The position numbers and the translations under genes were made by a program. The notes under the pieces are model-generated. The model saw only the letters and a program-made list of their open reading frames with translations. It searched no databases and was not told the origin of the DNA. Below, piece by piece: positions 31,501 to 42,900 of a stretch of DNA of 64,000 bases (position 1 is its first letter; each line of letters begins with the position of its first letter). Origin of the DNA: Heligmosomoides polygyrus polygyrus (Eukaryota; Nematoda; Chromadorea; Rhabditida; Heligmosomidae); NCBI GenBank assembly GCA_947396885.1, contig OX377206.1:5904658-5968657 (forward strand). Direction: 5' to 3'.

Positions 31501-33277
31501 TGGACTCATCATCTTGTTTAAGAAAGGAATTATGGGATCTATTCTAATCGGGGGGGGGGGGGTGCACTCTACCCTGACTCTTTGCCAACGACGACAAGGC
31601 GCAGTACGGGTATTGAGGGAGCACCCTCATGATGATGAGTTGTTCTAGCTTTTTTTCGTACTAGACCTCACTATTCCAGCAAAATCCTTTTCCTAGCCGG
31701 GAGACAGAGAATCCACACTGTTTACGTTTGTTTCGCTTCTCTAGCGATGCCCCCCCCCCTCCGATTAGGATAGATCCGAGATGTGAAATCTCGCAAAACA
31801 CCACTCGGTCACCACAAACTAGGATTTCGCCCTGTTAAAGTTAATTAGTAATTAATTGAAAATGTTGAAAAATTAAAGTAAAGCATGATTAAAGTGATTC
31901 CAGCTGAACACGTAATGTGTAGTTGACTGACCACACCTCGGATCTGAACCAAAGGTAAAGTGGCGAACTTGACGCGGTAAACCACGAAAAATTAAAGACG
32001 AAAGCACTCACCCAGAAGGAAGTAGTAGAATAACAGCGAGAACTGGGACAGGATGAGTAGGATGAGAAGCGAAGCTCGGGCCACATCCTGGAAGCAGATC
32101 GTGCGCCAACGTAGTCGAGCAGGTGTGACTCGATCCGGATCCAAATGGCTGTAAATTCTGTATCTAGAAGAAAAGATTCAGTTGAATTTGAATAAATCCT
32201 GAAAGTCGTGCAGTGCGATGGATGATCAGTACAGGATGAACCGGAAGTGGAGATCAAATCGACTACAGGCCACCCAAAACGGGCCGATCGATAAAACGCA
32301 GCGACCCACCGATCCCATCGTCCCAAACACTCTCCTTCCCATTGCTCTACAATTCTACTGTTTTCCCTTTCTTTCTAGCTCGAGCTTCGCTCTGAACGAA
32401 ATTCACCGTCGTGTGCACGTTCCGCTACCCACGGACTTTCCCGCTCATTTTTCACTGCAGTTTCTGCAGTTTTTTTTTCTGGGTAGATTTTCAAGGACGA
32501 CCCCTTAAGTAGAAAACTACAATCGTAGATGAATTATGTCTAGGACGTGCACACGATCAAAGGCCGGCCGTCTCAGTGAACACGTGAGAATGTTCCTAAA
32601 ACCTGAAAGGCGCACGTCAATTCAGAAGCGTCACACACACACGCATACCTTGCACGCCAGCCTCCGAGGCCTTTTGCTAAGGACACAGCTCTTCTCAGTT
32701 TCTACTAGATTCAGGATGTTTGCTGTTTCATTGTACTTCAATACTTTATAGACCAGGTTGTTCCTTGTCAACGCCATGCGCATCCGCTTGCGCCGTAGAT
32801 CACTACACTAGAGTTGCAAATACGCGCTCAACTGATGTGGCGTAGTGTTCCGCTCCTGTACAAAACTGTCGTCAAGATTCCGAACGCTGAACAATAGATG
32901 TGCATACCGAAGAAGACTGTTCCAAAGTTTTGTCTATGACTCATCATCCTGACTGTTACTGCCATCCTTTAGAAATCAGTTCCAACTGCTTCCAAGACGT
33001 CTCACTACCATTCCTACATCTAATAGCCCTCGTCAAAGTAATTCAATTAGTGCAGAACAGATGTCACTTACTTCAACGCGGCCGTGACTCGTCTCCAGAT
33101 GAACATCGATCCGAGCACCATCAAGAATTCCACATTGATCAGGTCATGAATCCGTTTCAAACGGTAATAACTGACTCCTTCGAGTGTGAATAGCAGAAAT
33201 ACGACGACACATTGTGTGACGGCGAATAGACCGATGAATAGGTAGTGTCCCGTTGATAACCTCATTGATGAGATCAT
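19593..33277 (-). CDS. TMPPE: TMPPE-type transmembrane metallophosphoesterase
   Basis: Complete ten-exon gene; every junction keeps phase. Exons (minus): 33277-33072, 32163-32012, 30398-30224, 30166-30040, 24435-24321, 22887-22777, 22656-22497, 21624-21476, 21409-21343, 19728-19593 (TGA); 465 residues, close to the human family member. Residues 1-220 hold about five membrane segments (LFIGLFAVTQCVVVFLL; LLILLILSQFSLLFYYF; YLQVVILLLIAES; LLCAFVLILGGLY). The C-terminal calcineurin-like phosphoesterase has the full metal-binding set: LTDIHIGPT (Asp234, His236), AGDLADG (Asp266), GNHEY (Asn297, His298), LAHQPN (His375), SGHTHGG (His400, His402). Expected to be a membrane-anchored di-metal hydrolase; the substrate is not known from sequence. 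Introns range from 57 bp to 5.6 kb and carry SINEs, MITEs and a 177-bp tandem repeat. The start follows CATCCAG, which could act as a trans-splice acceptor. An alternative first exon at 33732-33670 also fits in phase. Confidence 0.9.
19870..20115 (+). repeat. Minisatellite-like repeat in the last TMPPE intron
   Basis: Three diverged units of about 75-85 bp with GTCTTCTGAAC(T/C)CAGAC(A/G)CTC and CACATGTGACA(C/T)GACG, related to the 42-bp minisatellite at 6362. Confidence 0.65.
20190..20445 (-). mobile_element. SINE-1, diverged, inverted
   Basis: Reads as the reversed family (GATGCGCCACGCATTCCACTT at left). The tRNA-like head at right is decayed to CCGCTATGTAGGCCACACTA, which recurs at 22383-22412. 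Confidence 0.6.
20544..20838 (+). mobile_element. SINE-1
   Basis: Head GGGCGTGTGTAGCGCATTCGGAGG, B box CTGGTTCGGATTCCCC near 20600 and tail TCCTTTATCCTTTATCC at 20821-20837. Confidence 0.85.
21036..21173. mobile_element. PIF/Harbinger-like MITE, 138 bp
   Basis: Ends GCCCTGGTTTATAGTTGCGT and ACGCAAGTTTAAACTAGGGC are inverted copies; internal TAGATATCGATT/AATCGATATCTA also pair. TTA target duplication at 21033-21035 and 21174-21176. Confidence 0.65.
22305..22366 (+). repeat. 31-bp direct duplication
   Basis: GATCGGTGCTCTGATTGG followed by CTGATTTGAATTT occurs twice in tandem with one or two changes, inside the TMPPE intron. Confidence 0.6.
23455..23700 (-). mobile_element. SINE-1, strongly diverged, inverted
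   Basis: Recognisable by GACACGCCACGCATTTTAAG at left and CTCTTCCGACTGCGCTACCA (A-box complement) at right. Confidence 0.55.
23795..24082 (-). mobile_element. SINE-1, inverted
   Basis: Tail AAAGGATAAAGGACGGCG at left; body CCACGCATTCTATTCCTACG. The head is partly eroded (CTCCCCACACTGCACTATCAC). Confidence 0.7.
24520..24605 (+). mobile_element. tRNA-like SINE head fragment
   Basis: GTGTATGGCGCAGTCGGCAGG resembles the SINE-1 A box; the sequence after it does not follow the family. Confidence 0.35.
25382..25492 (-). mobile_element. SINE-2 copy
   Basis: Reverse complement carries an A-box-like GTAGTGTAAGGCATAGC, the B box GGGTTCGAATCCCGCC and the tail GTTTTGATCGTAACAAAACA. Confidence 0.6.
25571..25868 (-). 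mobile_element. SINE-1, complete, inverted
   Basis: Tail at left (ATAAAGGATATAAGGATAAAG), A-box complement at right. 8-bp target duplication ACTCGTAA (25563-25570 and 25869-25876). Confidence 0.85.
26285..26352. repeat. Hairpin-forming inverted repeat
   Basis: ACACCTCCATAACCGCTTCA pairs with TGAAGCGGTTATAGAGGTGT around a loop of about 24 nt. It lies about 130-200 bp upstream of the mariner relic. Confidence 0.65.
26480..27010 (+). pseudogene. Mariner transposase relic, interrupted by a MITE
   Basis: Degenerate frames match mariner blocks: LNEDPEVGTSNLATTLGC (helix-turn-helix region) before the insertion, then STVFSRLQALGERKLLTRWV and EVFEDLITGDES (first catalytic Asp region) after it. A 153-bp element at 26640-26792 splits the helix-turn-helix. 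A stop follows ITGDES and the second half is unrecognisable. Confidence 0.6.
26640..26792. mobile_element. MITE inserted in the mariner relic
   Basis: Ends carry inverted GCGTTCTACCCCC / GGGGGGTAGAACGC. It is flanked by a direct repeat CGGATGCACC (26630-26639 and 26793-26802), a 9-10 bp duplication of Mutator type. Removing it restores continuity of the mariner motif. Confidence 0.7.
27720..27850 (-). repeat. GC-rich dispersed repeat
   Basis: The reverse complement matches 61715-61845 (GTGCTCCGCGGCTAACCATGCG, then GACGCGTTGGAGTTATG-like). A related fragment of about 90 bp lies at 28180-28255, matching 61200-61290. Confidence 0.55.
28337..28482. mobile_element. Palindromic MITE with GGGGCCGGATT ends
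   Basis: CTGGGGCCGGATTCAT at left and ATGAATCCGGCCCCAG at right; AAACCCGCGAGTATGCGGG pairs with the ACCCGTGG side. A second copy is at 46394. Confidence 0.7.
28683..28797 (-). mobile_element. SINE-2 copy
   Basis: Reverse complement has GTGGTGTAAGGCTTAGCAT and the weak B box GGTTCGAGTTTCACATC. Confidence 0.5.
29229..29754. mobile_element. Inverted-repeat pair enclosing a TTCGAA element
   Basis: Left end AATCTATCCTAATCGGAGGGG and right end CTCCCGATTAGGATCGATCC are inverted, as in the 243-bp element at 31535. The interior includes the MITE at 29320, so one seems to have inserted into the other. Confidence 0.5.
29320..29643. mobile_element. TTCGAA-rich hAT-like MITE
   Basis: Ends TATAGTTGTGCTC and GGGCACAACTACA are inverted. 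Five or six tandem units of about 41 bp (GAGCATTCGAATTCGAATAC...AATCGCGTTTTTTC) fill the interior. Flanks TGAAAGGC and CGAGAGGC agree at 6 of 8 positions, suggesting an old 8-bp duplication. Confidence 0.7.
29780..29975 (-). mobile_element. SINE-1 relic
   Basis: GCCTCGCCACGCATGCTACC at left and CATCCTACCGACTGCACCAC at right match the reversed family; the middle is eroded. Confidence 0.45.
30524..31050. repeat. 177-bp tandem repeat, three copies
   Basis: Units start near 30526, 30704 and 30879 with AATTTTGCACACATTTGGACCGACCC and share CACCGTCCTCCTAGGA and ACGCCTAAGTGAGACCACGCGG. The array lies between exons 2 and 3 of the TMPPE gene. Confidence 0.85.
31535..31777. mobile_element. 243-bp MITE with poly-G/poly-C subterminal tracts
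   Basis: GGATCTATTCTAATCGGGGG at left and TCCGATTAGGATAGATCC at right are inverted. Long G and C homopolymers sit just inside the ends. Confidence 0.65.
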
Positions 33278-33991
33278 CTGGATGAGAGTTGAACGTCTCA
33301 GGAGCTGTATGTGCTCACTGATTCACGAATGGTCATACTGGAAGGCGGTCTGAAGAAACGCTGCAAAATGCTCGTTTTTCATCATCAGCCCGGCTCGAAG
33401 ACAATACCGCCGCCAGCCGTTCTGTGCAGGACCGCGGCGGGTGCGATGTGCCGTTTGTTGTCGTCAGTCGTCCGATGGCAGCGATGACAGGCTCGAACGG
33501 GGAGCTTTGATGAATTCTGATCAGGGGAAGTGATGAGATGCCATACGCTACGTGCAACACGAACATTTGCATGCCGGCCTTCCGTGAAGGCCACTTTTAC
33601 AATGCCATAACGCGAAAGTGCAGCCGTTCGACTGCCCTTGCGAGTGCGAGACTCTGGCTTCCTGAATACCTGCCCGACTGAGACGTTCCGGACAGAGTGA
33701 CGTGTTTCCCTATCCCTCTCTATCGAGGACATTTAGCAACTGCTCGTGCTCGGTCGGCTCGTGCTCGTGTGCTGCTTGCTGCTCTTCCTCGGCGAGGGCA
33801 GCGTTGACATCGCAGCCGCCGCTGCTCAACTGCCTCGTGCTCACTACGCAGTAACTAGTTCCCCTTGTGCTCTCTGCTCAGCCAGCCACTTTCAGCTACG
33901 TACACGTCCTATTAGCTTCATTATCGTCACTGACCTCTTCCCTTGTAAATTCAAGAGATTCTGACGCTCTATCAAGTGCTTCAGATCGACC
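33278..33991. promoter_or_regulatory. Head-to-head intergenic region (TMPPE / gsy-1)
   Basis: 714 bp separate the start codons of the divergently transcribed genes. The right half is CT-rich (GCTCGTGCTCGTGTGCTGCTTGCTGCT at 33755-33782). An acceptor AAGTGCTTCAG ends at 33984, seven bases before the gsy-1 ATG, as expected for trans-splicing. The minus strand holds a 115-codon open frame (33732-33385) of uncertain meaning. No TATA box is obvious. Confidence 0.55.
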
Positions 33992-36900
33992 ATGTCCGGT
34001 TCAACGTCGCCGGCACGAATCGGCCGCAAGCTCTCTAGCACGAAGATCGCCAAGCAATTAGCAGTAAGTACTCGCTGAACATAAGCTTTTCAAACGCGGA
34101 AGAAATCTCTGAACTAAGCGATTTCAAGGGCCTGAGTCTTCGATCCGACGACATCATGGATCAAGGTGAAACGGCACGACATGAGGGTCGGTTCGTGTTC
34201 GAGTGCAGCTGGGAGGTGGCAAACAAAGGTATTTGCTTTTCAGTATTACATCAAAGCATTTACATAGCCCGCAGTGCTTCTATATGATTCTCACCACTTG
34301 GAGGTCGTTTGAGGTTTACACACCTGCTGTTAGCTGACAGCTTTTTGGACTGTGGAGCTGTTGAGGACACCACGTCGGTCCCCTTTGACGCGCTGTGGCG
34401 AAATTAATGTGCGATCAAACTCGTTCGAAAGAGGCTAGCCTCCGACTTCGACTGCCGCGCCGCGACTGCGACGGAATGCAGATTAGTGCCACTGGAGCGC
34501 GCTTTCTCCTCCAGTCCTTGCGTTGATGTTTGATTCGGAAGGCTTCCGTTTGAAATTTGTGAGATAGTGCAAGAAGCGATTCGAGTCGAACTCAAACCCT
34601 TAGAAAAACCAATTGTTTCTATAGCAAGACGAAGAGAGCGGAGGTTCAGTCCACCGCCCGCTGACTGGTGGCTGGCATTTCACCGTAGATTTGACGTCTT
34701 CAATTAGGAGATGAGAGCGTAATATAATGGGTGCTTGGAATTCTTTTGATTTTTACACACCTGCTGTTAGCTGACAGCTTTTTGAACTGCGGAGCTATCG
34801 AGGACACCATGTCGGTCCCTTTTGACGCGCTGTGGCGAAATTAATGTGCGATCAAACTCGTTTGAAAGAGGCTATCTTCCGACTTCGACTGCCGCGCTAC
34901 GACTGCTACGCGCTGCAGATTAGTGCCGCTGGAGCGCGCTTTCTCCTCCCAGTCCCTGCGCTGATACTGCCCTACGTCTGTAGGGTAGCGCAAGAAGCGA
35001 TCCGGGTCGAACTCAAACTCTCAGGAAAAACAATTGTTTCTACAGCTAAACGAAGAGACCGGAGGTTCAGTCCACTGCTCGCTGAGTGGTGGCTGCCATG
35101 TCGCCCTAGATTTGACGTTGTCTTCAACTAGGGGATGAGAGTGGAATATAATGGGTGCTTGAAAGTCATTTGAGGTTTACACACCTGCTGTTAGCTGACA
35201 GCTTTTTGAACTGCGGAGCTATCGAGGACACCGCGCCGGTCCCTTTTGACGCGCTGTATCGAAGTTAATGTGCGATCAAACTCGTTCGAAAGAGGCTAGC
35301 CTCCGACTTCGACTGCCGCGCCGCGCCTGCGACGCGCTGCAGATTTGTGCCGCTCGAGCGCGTTTTCTCACCCAGTCACTGCGCTGATACTGTCCTACGT
35401 CTGTAGGGTAGCGCAAGAAGCGATCCGGGTCGAACTCAAACTCTCAGGAAAAACAATTGTTTCTACAGCTAAACGAAGAGACCGGAGGTTCAGTCCACTG
35501 CTCGCTGAGTGGTGGCTGCCATGTCGCCCTAGATTTGACGTTGTCTTCAACTAGGGGATGAGAGTGGAATATAATGGGTGCTTGAAAGTCATTTGAGGTT
35601 TACACACCTGCTGTTAGCTGACAGCTTTTTGAACTGCGGAGCTATCGAGGACACCGCGCCGGTCCCTTTTGACGCGCTGTATCGAAGTTAATGTGCGATC
35701 AAACTCGTTCGAAAGAGGCTAGCCTCCGACTTCGACTGCCGCGCCGCGCCTGCGACGCGCTGCAGATTTGTGCCGCTCGAGCGCGTTTTCTCACCCAGTC
35801 ACTGCGCTGATACTGTCCTACGTCTGTAGGGTAGCGCAAGAAGCGATCCGGGTCGAACTCAAACTCTCAGGAAAAACAATTGTTTCTACAGCTAAACGAA
35901 GAGACCGGAGGTTCAGTCCACTGCTCGCTGAGTGGTGGCTGCTATGTCGCCCTAGATTTGACGTTGTCTTCAACTAGGGGATGAGAGTGGAATATAATGG
36001 GTGCTTGAAAGTCATTTGAGGTTTACACACCTGCTGTTAGCTGACAGCTTTTTGAACTGCGGAGCTATCGAGGACACCGCGCCGGTCCCTTTTGACGCGC
36101 TGTATCGAAGTTAATGTGCGATCAAACTCGTTCGAAAGAGGCTACCCTCCGACTTCGACTGCCGCGCCGCGACTGCGACGCGCTGCAGATTTGTGCCGCT
36201 CGAGCGCGTTTTCTCACCCAGTCACTGCGCTGATACTGTCCTACGTCTGTAGGGTAGCGCAAGAAGCGATCCGGGTCGAACTCAAACCCTCGAGAGAAGC
36301 AATAGTTTCTATAATAGGACTAGTAGACAAGCGGTCCAACCCACAACGCCACTGAATGGGCCCAGTCGCTAGCACTTTGCCGTAGATTTGACGTTGCCTT
36401 TGGGAGATGGGGCGGGGAAGATGTGGCGGAATGTAAATCGTTTGAGGTCTACACATCTGCTCCTAGCTGGCAGCTTTTTTGGCTGTGGAGCTGTCCAAGA
36501 CACAGCGTCGGTTTGTTTTGATGCGCTGTGGTGGGGTTAGTGTGTGATCAACCCTGGCCTGGAAGGGGATGTTCACTACCATTGGCCGCCACGCCGTGAC
36601 CGCGACGCACTGCAGATTAGTGGCGGTGGAGCGCGCTTTCTCCTCCACTCCATGCGCTGATACTGTTTTATTCGGATGACTTCCGTTTGACGTCTGTGAG
36701 ATGTGAGATTGTGCATGGAGCGACCCGAGACGAACTCAAAAAATCAGGAAAGACAGCTGTTTCTATAGCAGGGCGAGATTAGAGAGATTCAATACACCAC
36801 CCTTGAATAGGCACAGTAGTTAGCACTTCGCTATAGGCTTAAGGTTGTTTTAGTTTGAAGTGGGTATGGGAAGGGGCAGCAAGGAAGTCTGATGCATTTC

Positions 36901-39900
36901 TAGAAACTAGTGCACATTTTCGTACCTTTCCTCCCAAAATATGGATCCACCGTATTAAGAGTGACGTAATCCAACTGACTATGTATGAACAGAGAAGACT
37001 TGCCCAGAGGCACAGGACAGTAGTAGGTATAAGCGCGCTCTAATGGTGATGGGTTGTAGTGCAAAGCGGTTGCGGCGCGGCAGTCAAGAGTGTGGGATAG
37101 TGTACATCTCTGGACTATAGCGAGGTTCCGTAACATCGCTGAAACTTTTCTCAGATCTGTGGAGCGAATTTCGTGCCGAGACACTGCGGCACGAAATTCG
37201 TTTTTTAGGAACGGCATTTCAGGATATGTCGCGTATAGCTTACCAGGATGCTATCTCAACGGTAGGTCGGAACGGCCCAAGTCTTGTATATGGGCAGAAT
37301 CGCTTCTCCCTGAAGAGTAACAAAATGCAGGTATCTTGACCCCAATACAACTCTGCGAAGAGTTAGGGGCGACGGAAGTCGGGTGTTGGCGGCATGTTGA
37401 TTCACGTGCTCCGCAGCTGACGGGTGCGCGCAGGATGAGGGCTGGTATTATGGTTCACCGCGGTGCACAGGTGGCGTAGTAGGGAGGAACCCGGACTCGT
37501 GAGCTAGTGGTCGGGAGTTCGGATCCCGGAGACTGCGCTTCTTTTGCACTTTTGCAAAATCGATGTTTATCATATAGGTGATCCAGTTAGGGGCATTATA
37601 GACATACGTTATATTATAGAGCAAACCTGGACATATGTTCTTCAGCCAGACCTTGTTCCTCGGCGGATGCGCTGCCGCGGTCTTTCATAGAACGTAGAAC
37701 ACTTCCCTTATCGCCATGTACTTTTTGTCACTGCCCTCCGTAATGTAGGATGAAGACTGGGTCGAAGAACGGGCTGGAGCATAGAACAGTTTAGCACCCC
37801 TCATTATTTAGCTGTTAGATTCCTTTTAGGATACATTTCAAGGGCCGTCTTATGGACGGCTATCAATGTTTGTATTTTTCAGTGGGAGGTATCTACACAG
37901 TACTACGCACAAAAGCGCCAATCTCCACGGAAGAGTTGGGCGATCAGTACTGCATGCTTGGACCGTACAATGAGGATCGTGTCAAACTTGAGGTAGCGGT
38001 CTAGTTATTTTAATTCTCTAGTTTTACTTGTAACCCCAGACTTTTTTCACGAGTTTTCATATTCTTCTTCTGTTTTTAGCAAGTTTAAGGGGAAAAGTTT
38101 TCATTTTTTTTTTGGCGAAGATGAGCTTATTTGTTGGGAGCTTTAGTGAAAGAAATGAGCGGTAAAGAAACTGTATCCCCTGCATAACTTGTCGCCCTTT
38201 TGATCACCGAGTTGCTCAACAGAGTCCCAACCAAGTCTCCAGTTGTTCCTGACGCGTGCCAGAGTGCTCCAATGGATCCTCCTCGCTCGAAAGACACGAA
38301 GGGATTGTATATAGTATCGTTCGTTCACACGGCGCCGGTGGTGTAATGGCAGAGAACATTCCTGCCCGGTTGGCGGGTGGTGTGCGTTCGAGTCCTACCT
38401 GGCGCTAGTTTTGATCGCAGAAACACATTGTCATAACTGCGTCGAGCTGTGGGTGTCCATCTGTTCTTTTGACATACAGCGGAATCTCGTCAGTGACGGT
38501 TCTCGTCCAGCGGCTGTCTCTGAAGCGCGTTACACGGCCGGCCCACCTAATTTTCGATGGCTTGACTCCAATCGACAAAGCTCAGAACTCGGACAAAAAG
38601 AGTCGCGGTCTCTGAAAACTTCTACTGCGTCTTGTAGCTAGGGCTGCTAGCAGCACCAGTGTTGGCTAAGTTCATTTCATTTCAGTTGGGCGGCCGTAAC
38701 GCAGTGGGTAAAGTCATCGGCTCAATTACACCCGAGATCACTTCATGGTTCGATCACCTAGGTCTACTAAACTTTATATCCTTCAGGAGTCGGGATATCG
38801 GTAAGGATAAGGATAAAGGACGGCGTTATTCAATTCCCTTTGGGATGCGCCACGAATTCTTTTTCTACGGGAAGTCGTGGAGGCGAGTTGAATGCGTATT
38901 TCGCCATACAATGAATGACTTCTGGTGGCCAGCAGATGAAAAATTCAGCGCTTTATCCTTTCCAGACAAGTCTGGTACCAATTCACCGACCCCGGAGGGA
39001 TGGAAGGCTTGGTTGGCCTGGGCGGGAAATCCGAACCAGGAACCTGTTATCGGGTGCAGGCGCCTCCTCCGACTGCGCTTCACGCTCCCTCAGGATATCG
39101 GTACCGATCTTAACTGGGGCGTTGGCAAAATTACGCATCCAGGTTGCCTCCACAAGGCGAAGGCCTATAGTAGAAGGCGTGACTATGCCAGTCGTCCGAT
39201 GTGAACTGTCGCTAGACGTAGCATCTGTGGACCGTCGTTGTCGTTGCGGTCCGCGCAGCGTTCAGCGCAGTAAGGGCTTTTAGAACAGGGAGTATAAGCG
39301 AAAAGGCTGTCTGGATCTTCATACCAATTGCGCCTTGAGAATTGTGAAGTAATGAATTGAGTACGCCCAGTCGGCCACGGTTTCTAGCCCTGTATCGTCG
39401 CACGAAGATGCTCTTATCTAGACCGCGTGCACTTCTGCAACATGCTAGTGGTGACGTTTGCGTGTCCTTTGCATATCGCACGTATTCCCACGGAAAAATG
39501 ATTCGGGCCTGATAGTCGGTCGTAAAAACCCGTTACGAAATGAAGGCTCGGGAAGAAATACAGAAGCATTCCTTTATTCTGTTCAGGTAGAGATACTGGA
39601 ACCGGACAATGCTGCAATGAAGTATGCACTGGATCATGCAAGAGAAACTGGTTTCAAGGTTGGTTGAGTCTTCAAGTTTCTTGAAGCGTTTTTTTTTTGT
39701 TGCTCGTTACGTATAGCTTCTGTGAGACCAGGCGTGACTAATCTCAGTGCATGTGAAGCAAACGTCGTCTCATTCCTGGTGGTTTTGTTGAATTCAGTCT
39801 TTCGAAGAAGGAATGATGTTGGAAAACATGGTTAGCTCTAGGTATATAGTACCCAGTATGTTAGCGGTGGAGGAGTAGATGTATTTTGTTCACTGCAATA

Positions 39901-42900
39901 ATCGGTCTTGCTCATCCTTCTGATTTCACCAGGGAAGGGTCTCAGGCGTAGGTCTGAACGGGGGAAATGGATAGAACTACGAGAATCTTCACCCTTCATA
40001 TAGTAGAAAAACATGTTTCGTTTTTGCTGAGTTCTTGAACCAAAAGAGCTATGGGCCCTCGAAAGTGAGTTACGGTATCGTACCATCAGCGCGTGCCCAA
40101 GTGCATGCGTGCGGTGCGCGCGCTGCTATATGGGACGCGGCGAAAGGTACTCCTCCACGTGAGTCGGTGGCTCAGCAGGGGGCGACGCTGCTTCACAGGT
40201 GCTAGGCCAGATGTTTGACTCCCGTGCTATGCACTATTTTTGCATTTTTCATGACCGCGGCTTCCTTTACCTATTTGCTTCCTACATATCTCCTACACCC
40301 TAAATTCTCTAATAAGTGTCAGATTCGTGATCATTACCTCAGATAGCCCCTATAGACAAAGTTTAGGCGATGACGGTAACCATGGACTTACCATTATTAG
40401 TCACCCCTACGTCCTGTAACTTACCGTACTCTAGCGTAATACGAAAAACTGATGTCAGATTTGTGATCAGCACCCCAAATAACCCCCTCCTGTGGGAGAA
40501 GTTTGGGCGAAATCGATGATTATGACCTCGACAGCCCTAGTCACTCGTATCTGCTGTAACCTACCGTAATCGGCCGAGATTTCAAAAACAGTTGACAGAT
40601 TCGTGATCAGCACCCCAAATTAACCCTTCAGGGCGAGGTATGGGCGAAAAGTTTTTTGCTTGAGGAATGTGCGAAAAATAAAATAAAAGAATAAAATAGA
40701 ATAAAATGAGAATAGAATAAAGAAAAAATAAAAAAAATAATAATAAAATAATAATTAATAAAATAAAATAGAATAAAGCCCGCTGCTTAAAACGTAAAGT
40801 AAGGAAAAATAGATTGTACTTATTGGAAGCTGAGATACAACTTTGAGTGAACATGAAAAGAAAGAATAAAGGTTGGAGCATAGAAGGTCGTAGCAATTTT
40901 ACGGCAATCTTTGTGTTCTGATTGATCACCTCAGATCACACAATCCCTTTTTGCTAGTGTTATTTCTAGTGCCTTTGGAGTTCATGGTATGTTTGAGGGA
41001 TCATGTTTTCTTCTATTTTTTGTCTATTATAGATCAAGATCTTCTGCTTTTGAAGGGCCTCTTGTGGAGCTGTCAAAATGGCTGAAAATTCGAAATTTTG
41101 TGCCGTGCTGCTGTTCAATATCACTGTGCTGGGACCATACTGGGCTAATTAGCAAATATTCATTTTCCTTGATTTTATCTGATTCTCCACATTTGCTCAA
41201 CAGCGTCCACAGATTCCATTCAAAACAGTTCTCTTGGCGTTTGTTCGTCGGAGAAAGCGCGTGTCTGCAATTGCTCACATGCTATTACCTGACGCTTATG
41301 AGTGGATTCTGTAAGCATAGATAACGTTCGAAGGAAGGAAGGAAGGCGCATTATGAAGAGGTGGAGCCGTTGAGTTTAGTGCGTGATTTTCAGCTTTTCT
41401 ACATAGTACACTCTTTATTTCGGTCCCATGGTAGCACCTCGATATAAACCTATACCGGATGCGTTACGTTAGGTATCTCCCATCACTGTAGTACGTGCCA
41501 CGCCCCCGGTCAGCCTACCGTAATCGAGCGCGTCGCTGGCCGCCTGGCCTGAGCCATACCAATGAAGCTGTGGAAGCCTAAGGAACTTGATATGTTGCTT
41601 CTTTCATCATTTCGTCTTTGTAATCTCAGAGGCGGTATGTGGTCGGACCCAAAACGTACACAAAAGAAATGAGAAAATGCGAATTCTGCTCAAGTCGTCT
41701 CATTTTCTAGCGAAATCTCGTCCAAGGCGGGCGTGTTGCACCCGCTCAGCTTACGGTAATCGGGCGCATCGCTCTGCGTTCTACAGTGATGGGAGACACC
41801 TAACGTAAGGCCTCGTTTATACTTCGACGCCAAGCGACGCGACGCCACGTATTCTGGCGACATTGATCGGGCGACGCGATCGATCAATTTGGCCACAATG
41901 CGTGGAGTCGCGTCGCTCGGCGTCGGAAGTATAAACGGGGCCTAACCTACCCCAGTTGTCTGGCGCTTCTGATGGTCATGAGTGTCCTCAGGATCTGTCC
42001 TAGTAGGTATATCCTAGTTTTCCTGCCGTATTTTACCTAAATATTCCGTTCTCTGTATTTCATCGAAGTGTTCAATGACTACTAACTGATCTGACCGCTT
42101 CTGGGGAAATTCAAAGGACGTGGTGGTGTGGGGTAAAGGCGCAATATAGAGCTTGAGTTTGGCCCCACCCGACCAGGATTCACCCCAGTCCTTTTTGCCG
42201 GACATACGACTATAGTAATAAAAGCCTTGCGTACAACACCACAGCGATTGTGGGTCATTCTTTAGAAAGAGCAGGCCCTGGAAAGCAAGGGAGTTCGGCG
42301 TAGTACGATTTCTGTTATTTTTGTGACAGAAAGTGTTGTAAAAATGAGCATTTCCTTGGCCTGAAAGCGGAGTGGAGAAGTTTTTTTAGGCTCACTGGAG
42401 GTTGAAGTACTTCACTACTACTGTTATAAGATAAACTAGTGCCTTTTCTACGAAAAATCGGTTAAAATTTGTGAAATAAAATAAAAGCGATGATGTTTAG
42501 CTTTGCACGGCTTTGAACGAGATATAGCAAGACCTGTCCACTCCTTCTCTAGAAATAAATACTGTGACTCTGGAGCACGTGATATTTTGGACGCACGTTG
42601 CATGACTTCTTGAGTGCGTCTTCTAAGTCCAGACCCTCGTTGCACGTCTTTTGAAGCACATCTTCTGAATTCGGACGCGCGTTGTGCGACTTCTGGAGCC
42701 TACTGGAGGTGGAGCTGCTTTCGAACTTGCAGCAAATGCTTTCAGGTTGTGTATGGTCGCTGGCTGATAGATGGATATCCAAAGGTCGTGCTGTTCGACA
42801 TTGGCTCTGCGGCCTGGAAGCTGGACCAGTGGAAGCAAGAGGTTACTCTTCGTTCCTCCATCGCAAAGTCTGGATTGGTTTATCATTTTTCACATTAAGA

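Noticed and set aside
33385..33732. 115-codon minus-strand frame between the two divergent genes
   Set aside because: No homology seen; kept only as a possible alternative first exon because the donor at 33669 is in phase with the TMPPE start.
34313..36855. CRISPR-like regular repeats
   Set aside because: Units are 423 bp, contiguous, without short repeat/unique spacer alternation, and the DNA is eukaryotic.
38333..38410. Possible tRNA gene (GGCGCCGGTGGTGTAATGG...GTTCGAGTCC)
   Set aside because: Acceptor and anticodon arms do not pair properly, and the sequence belongs to a repeated SINE family with a common tail.
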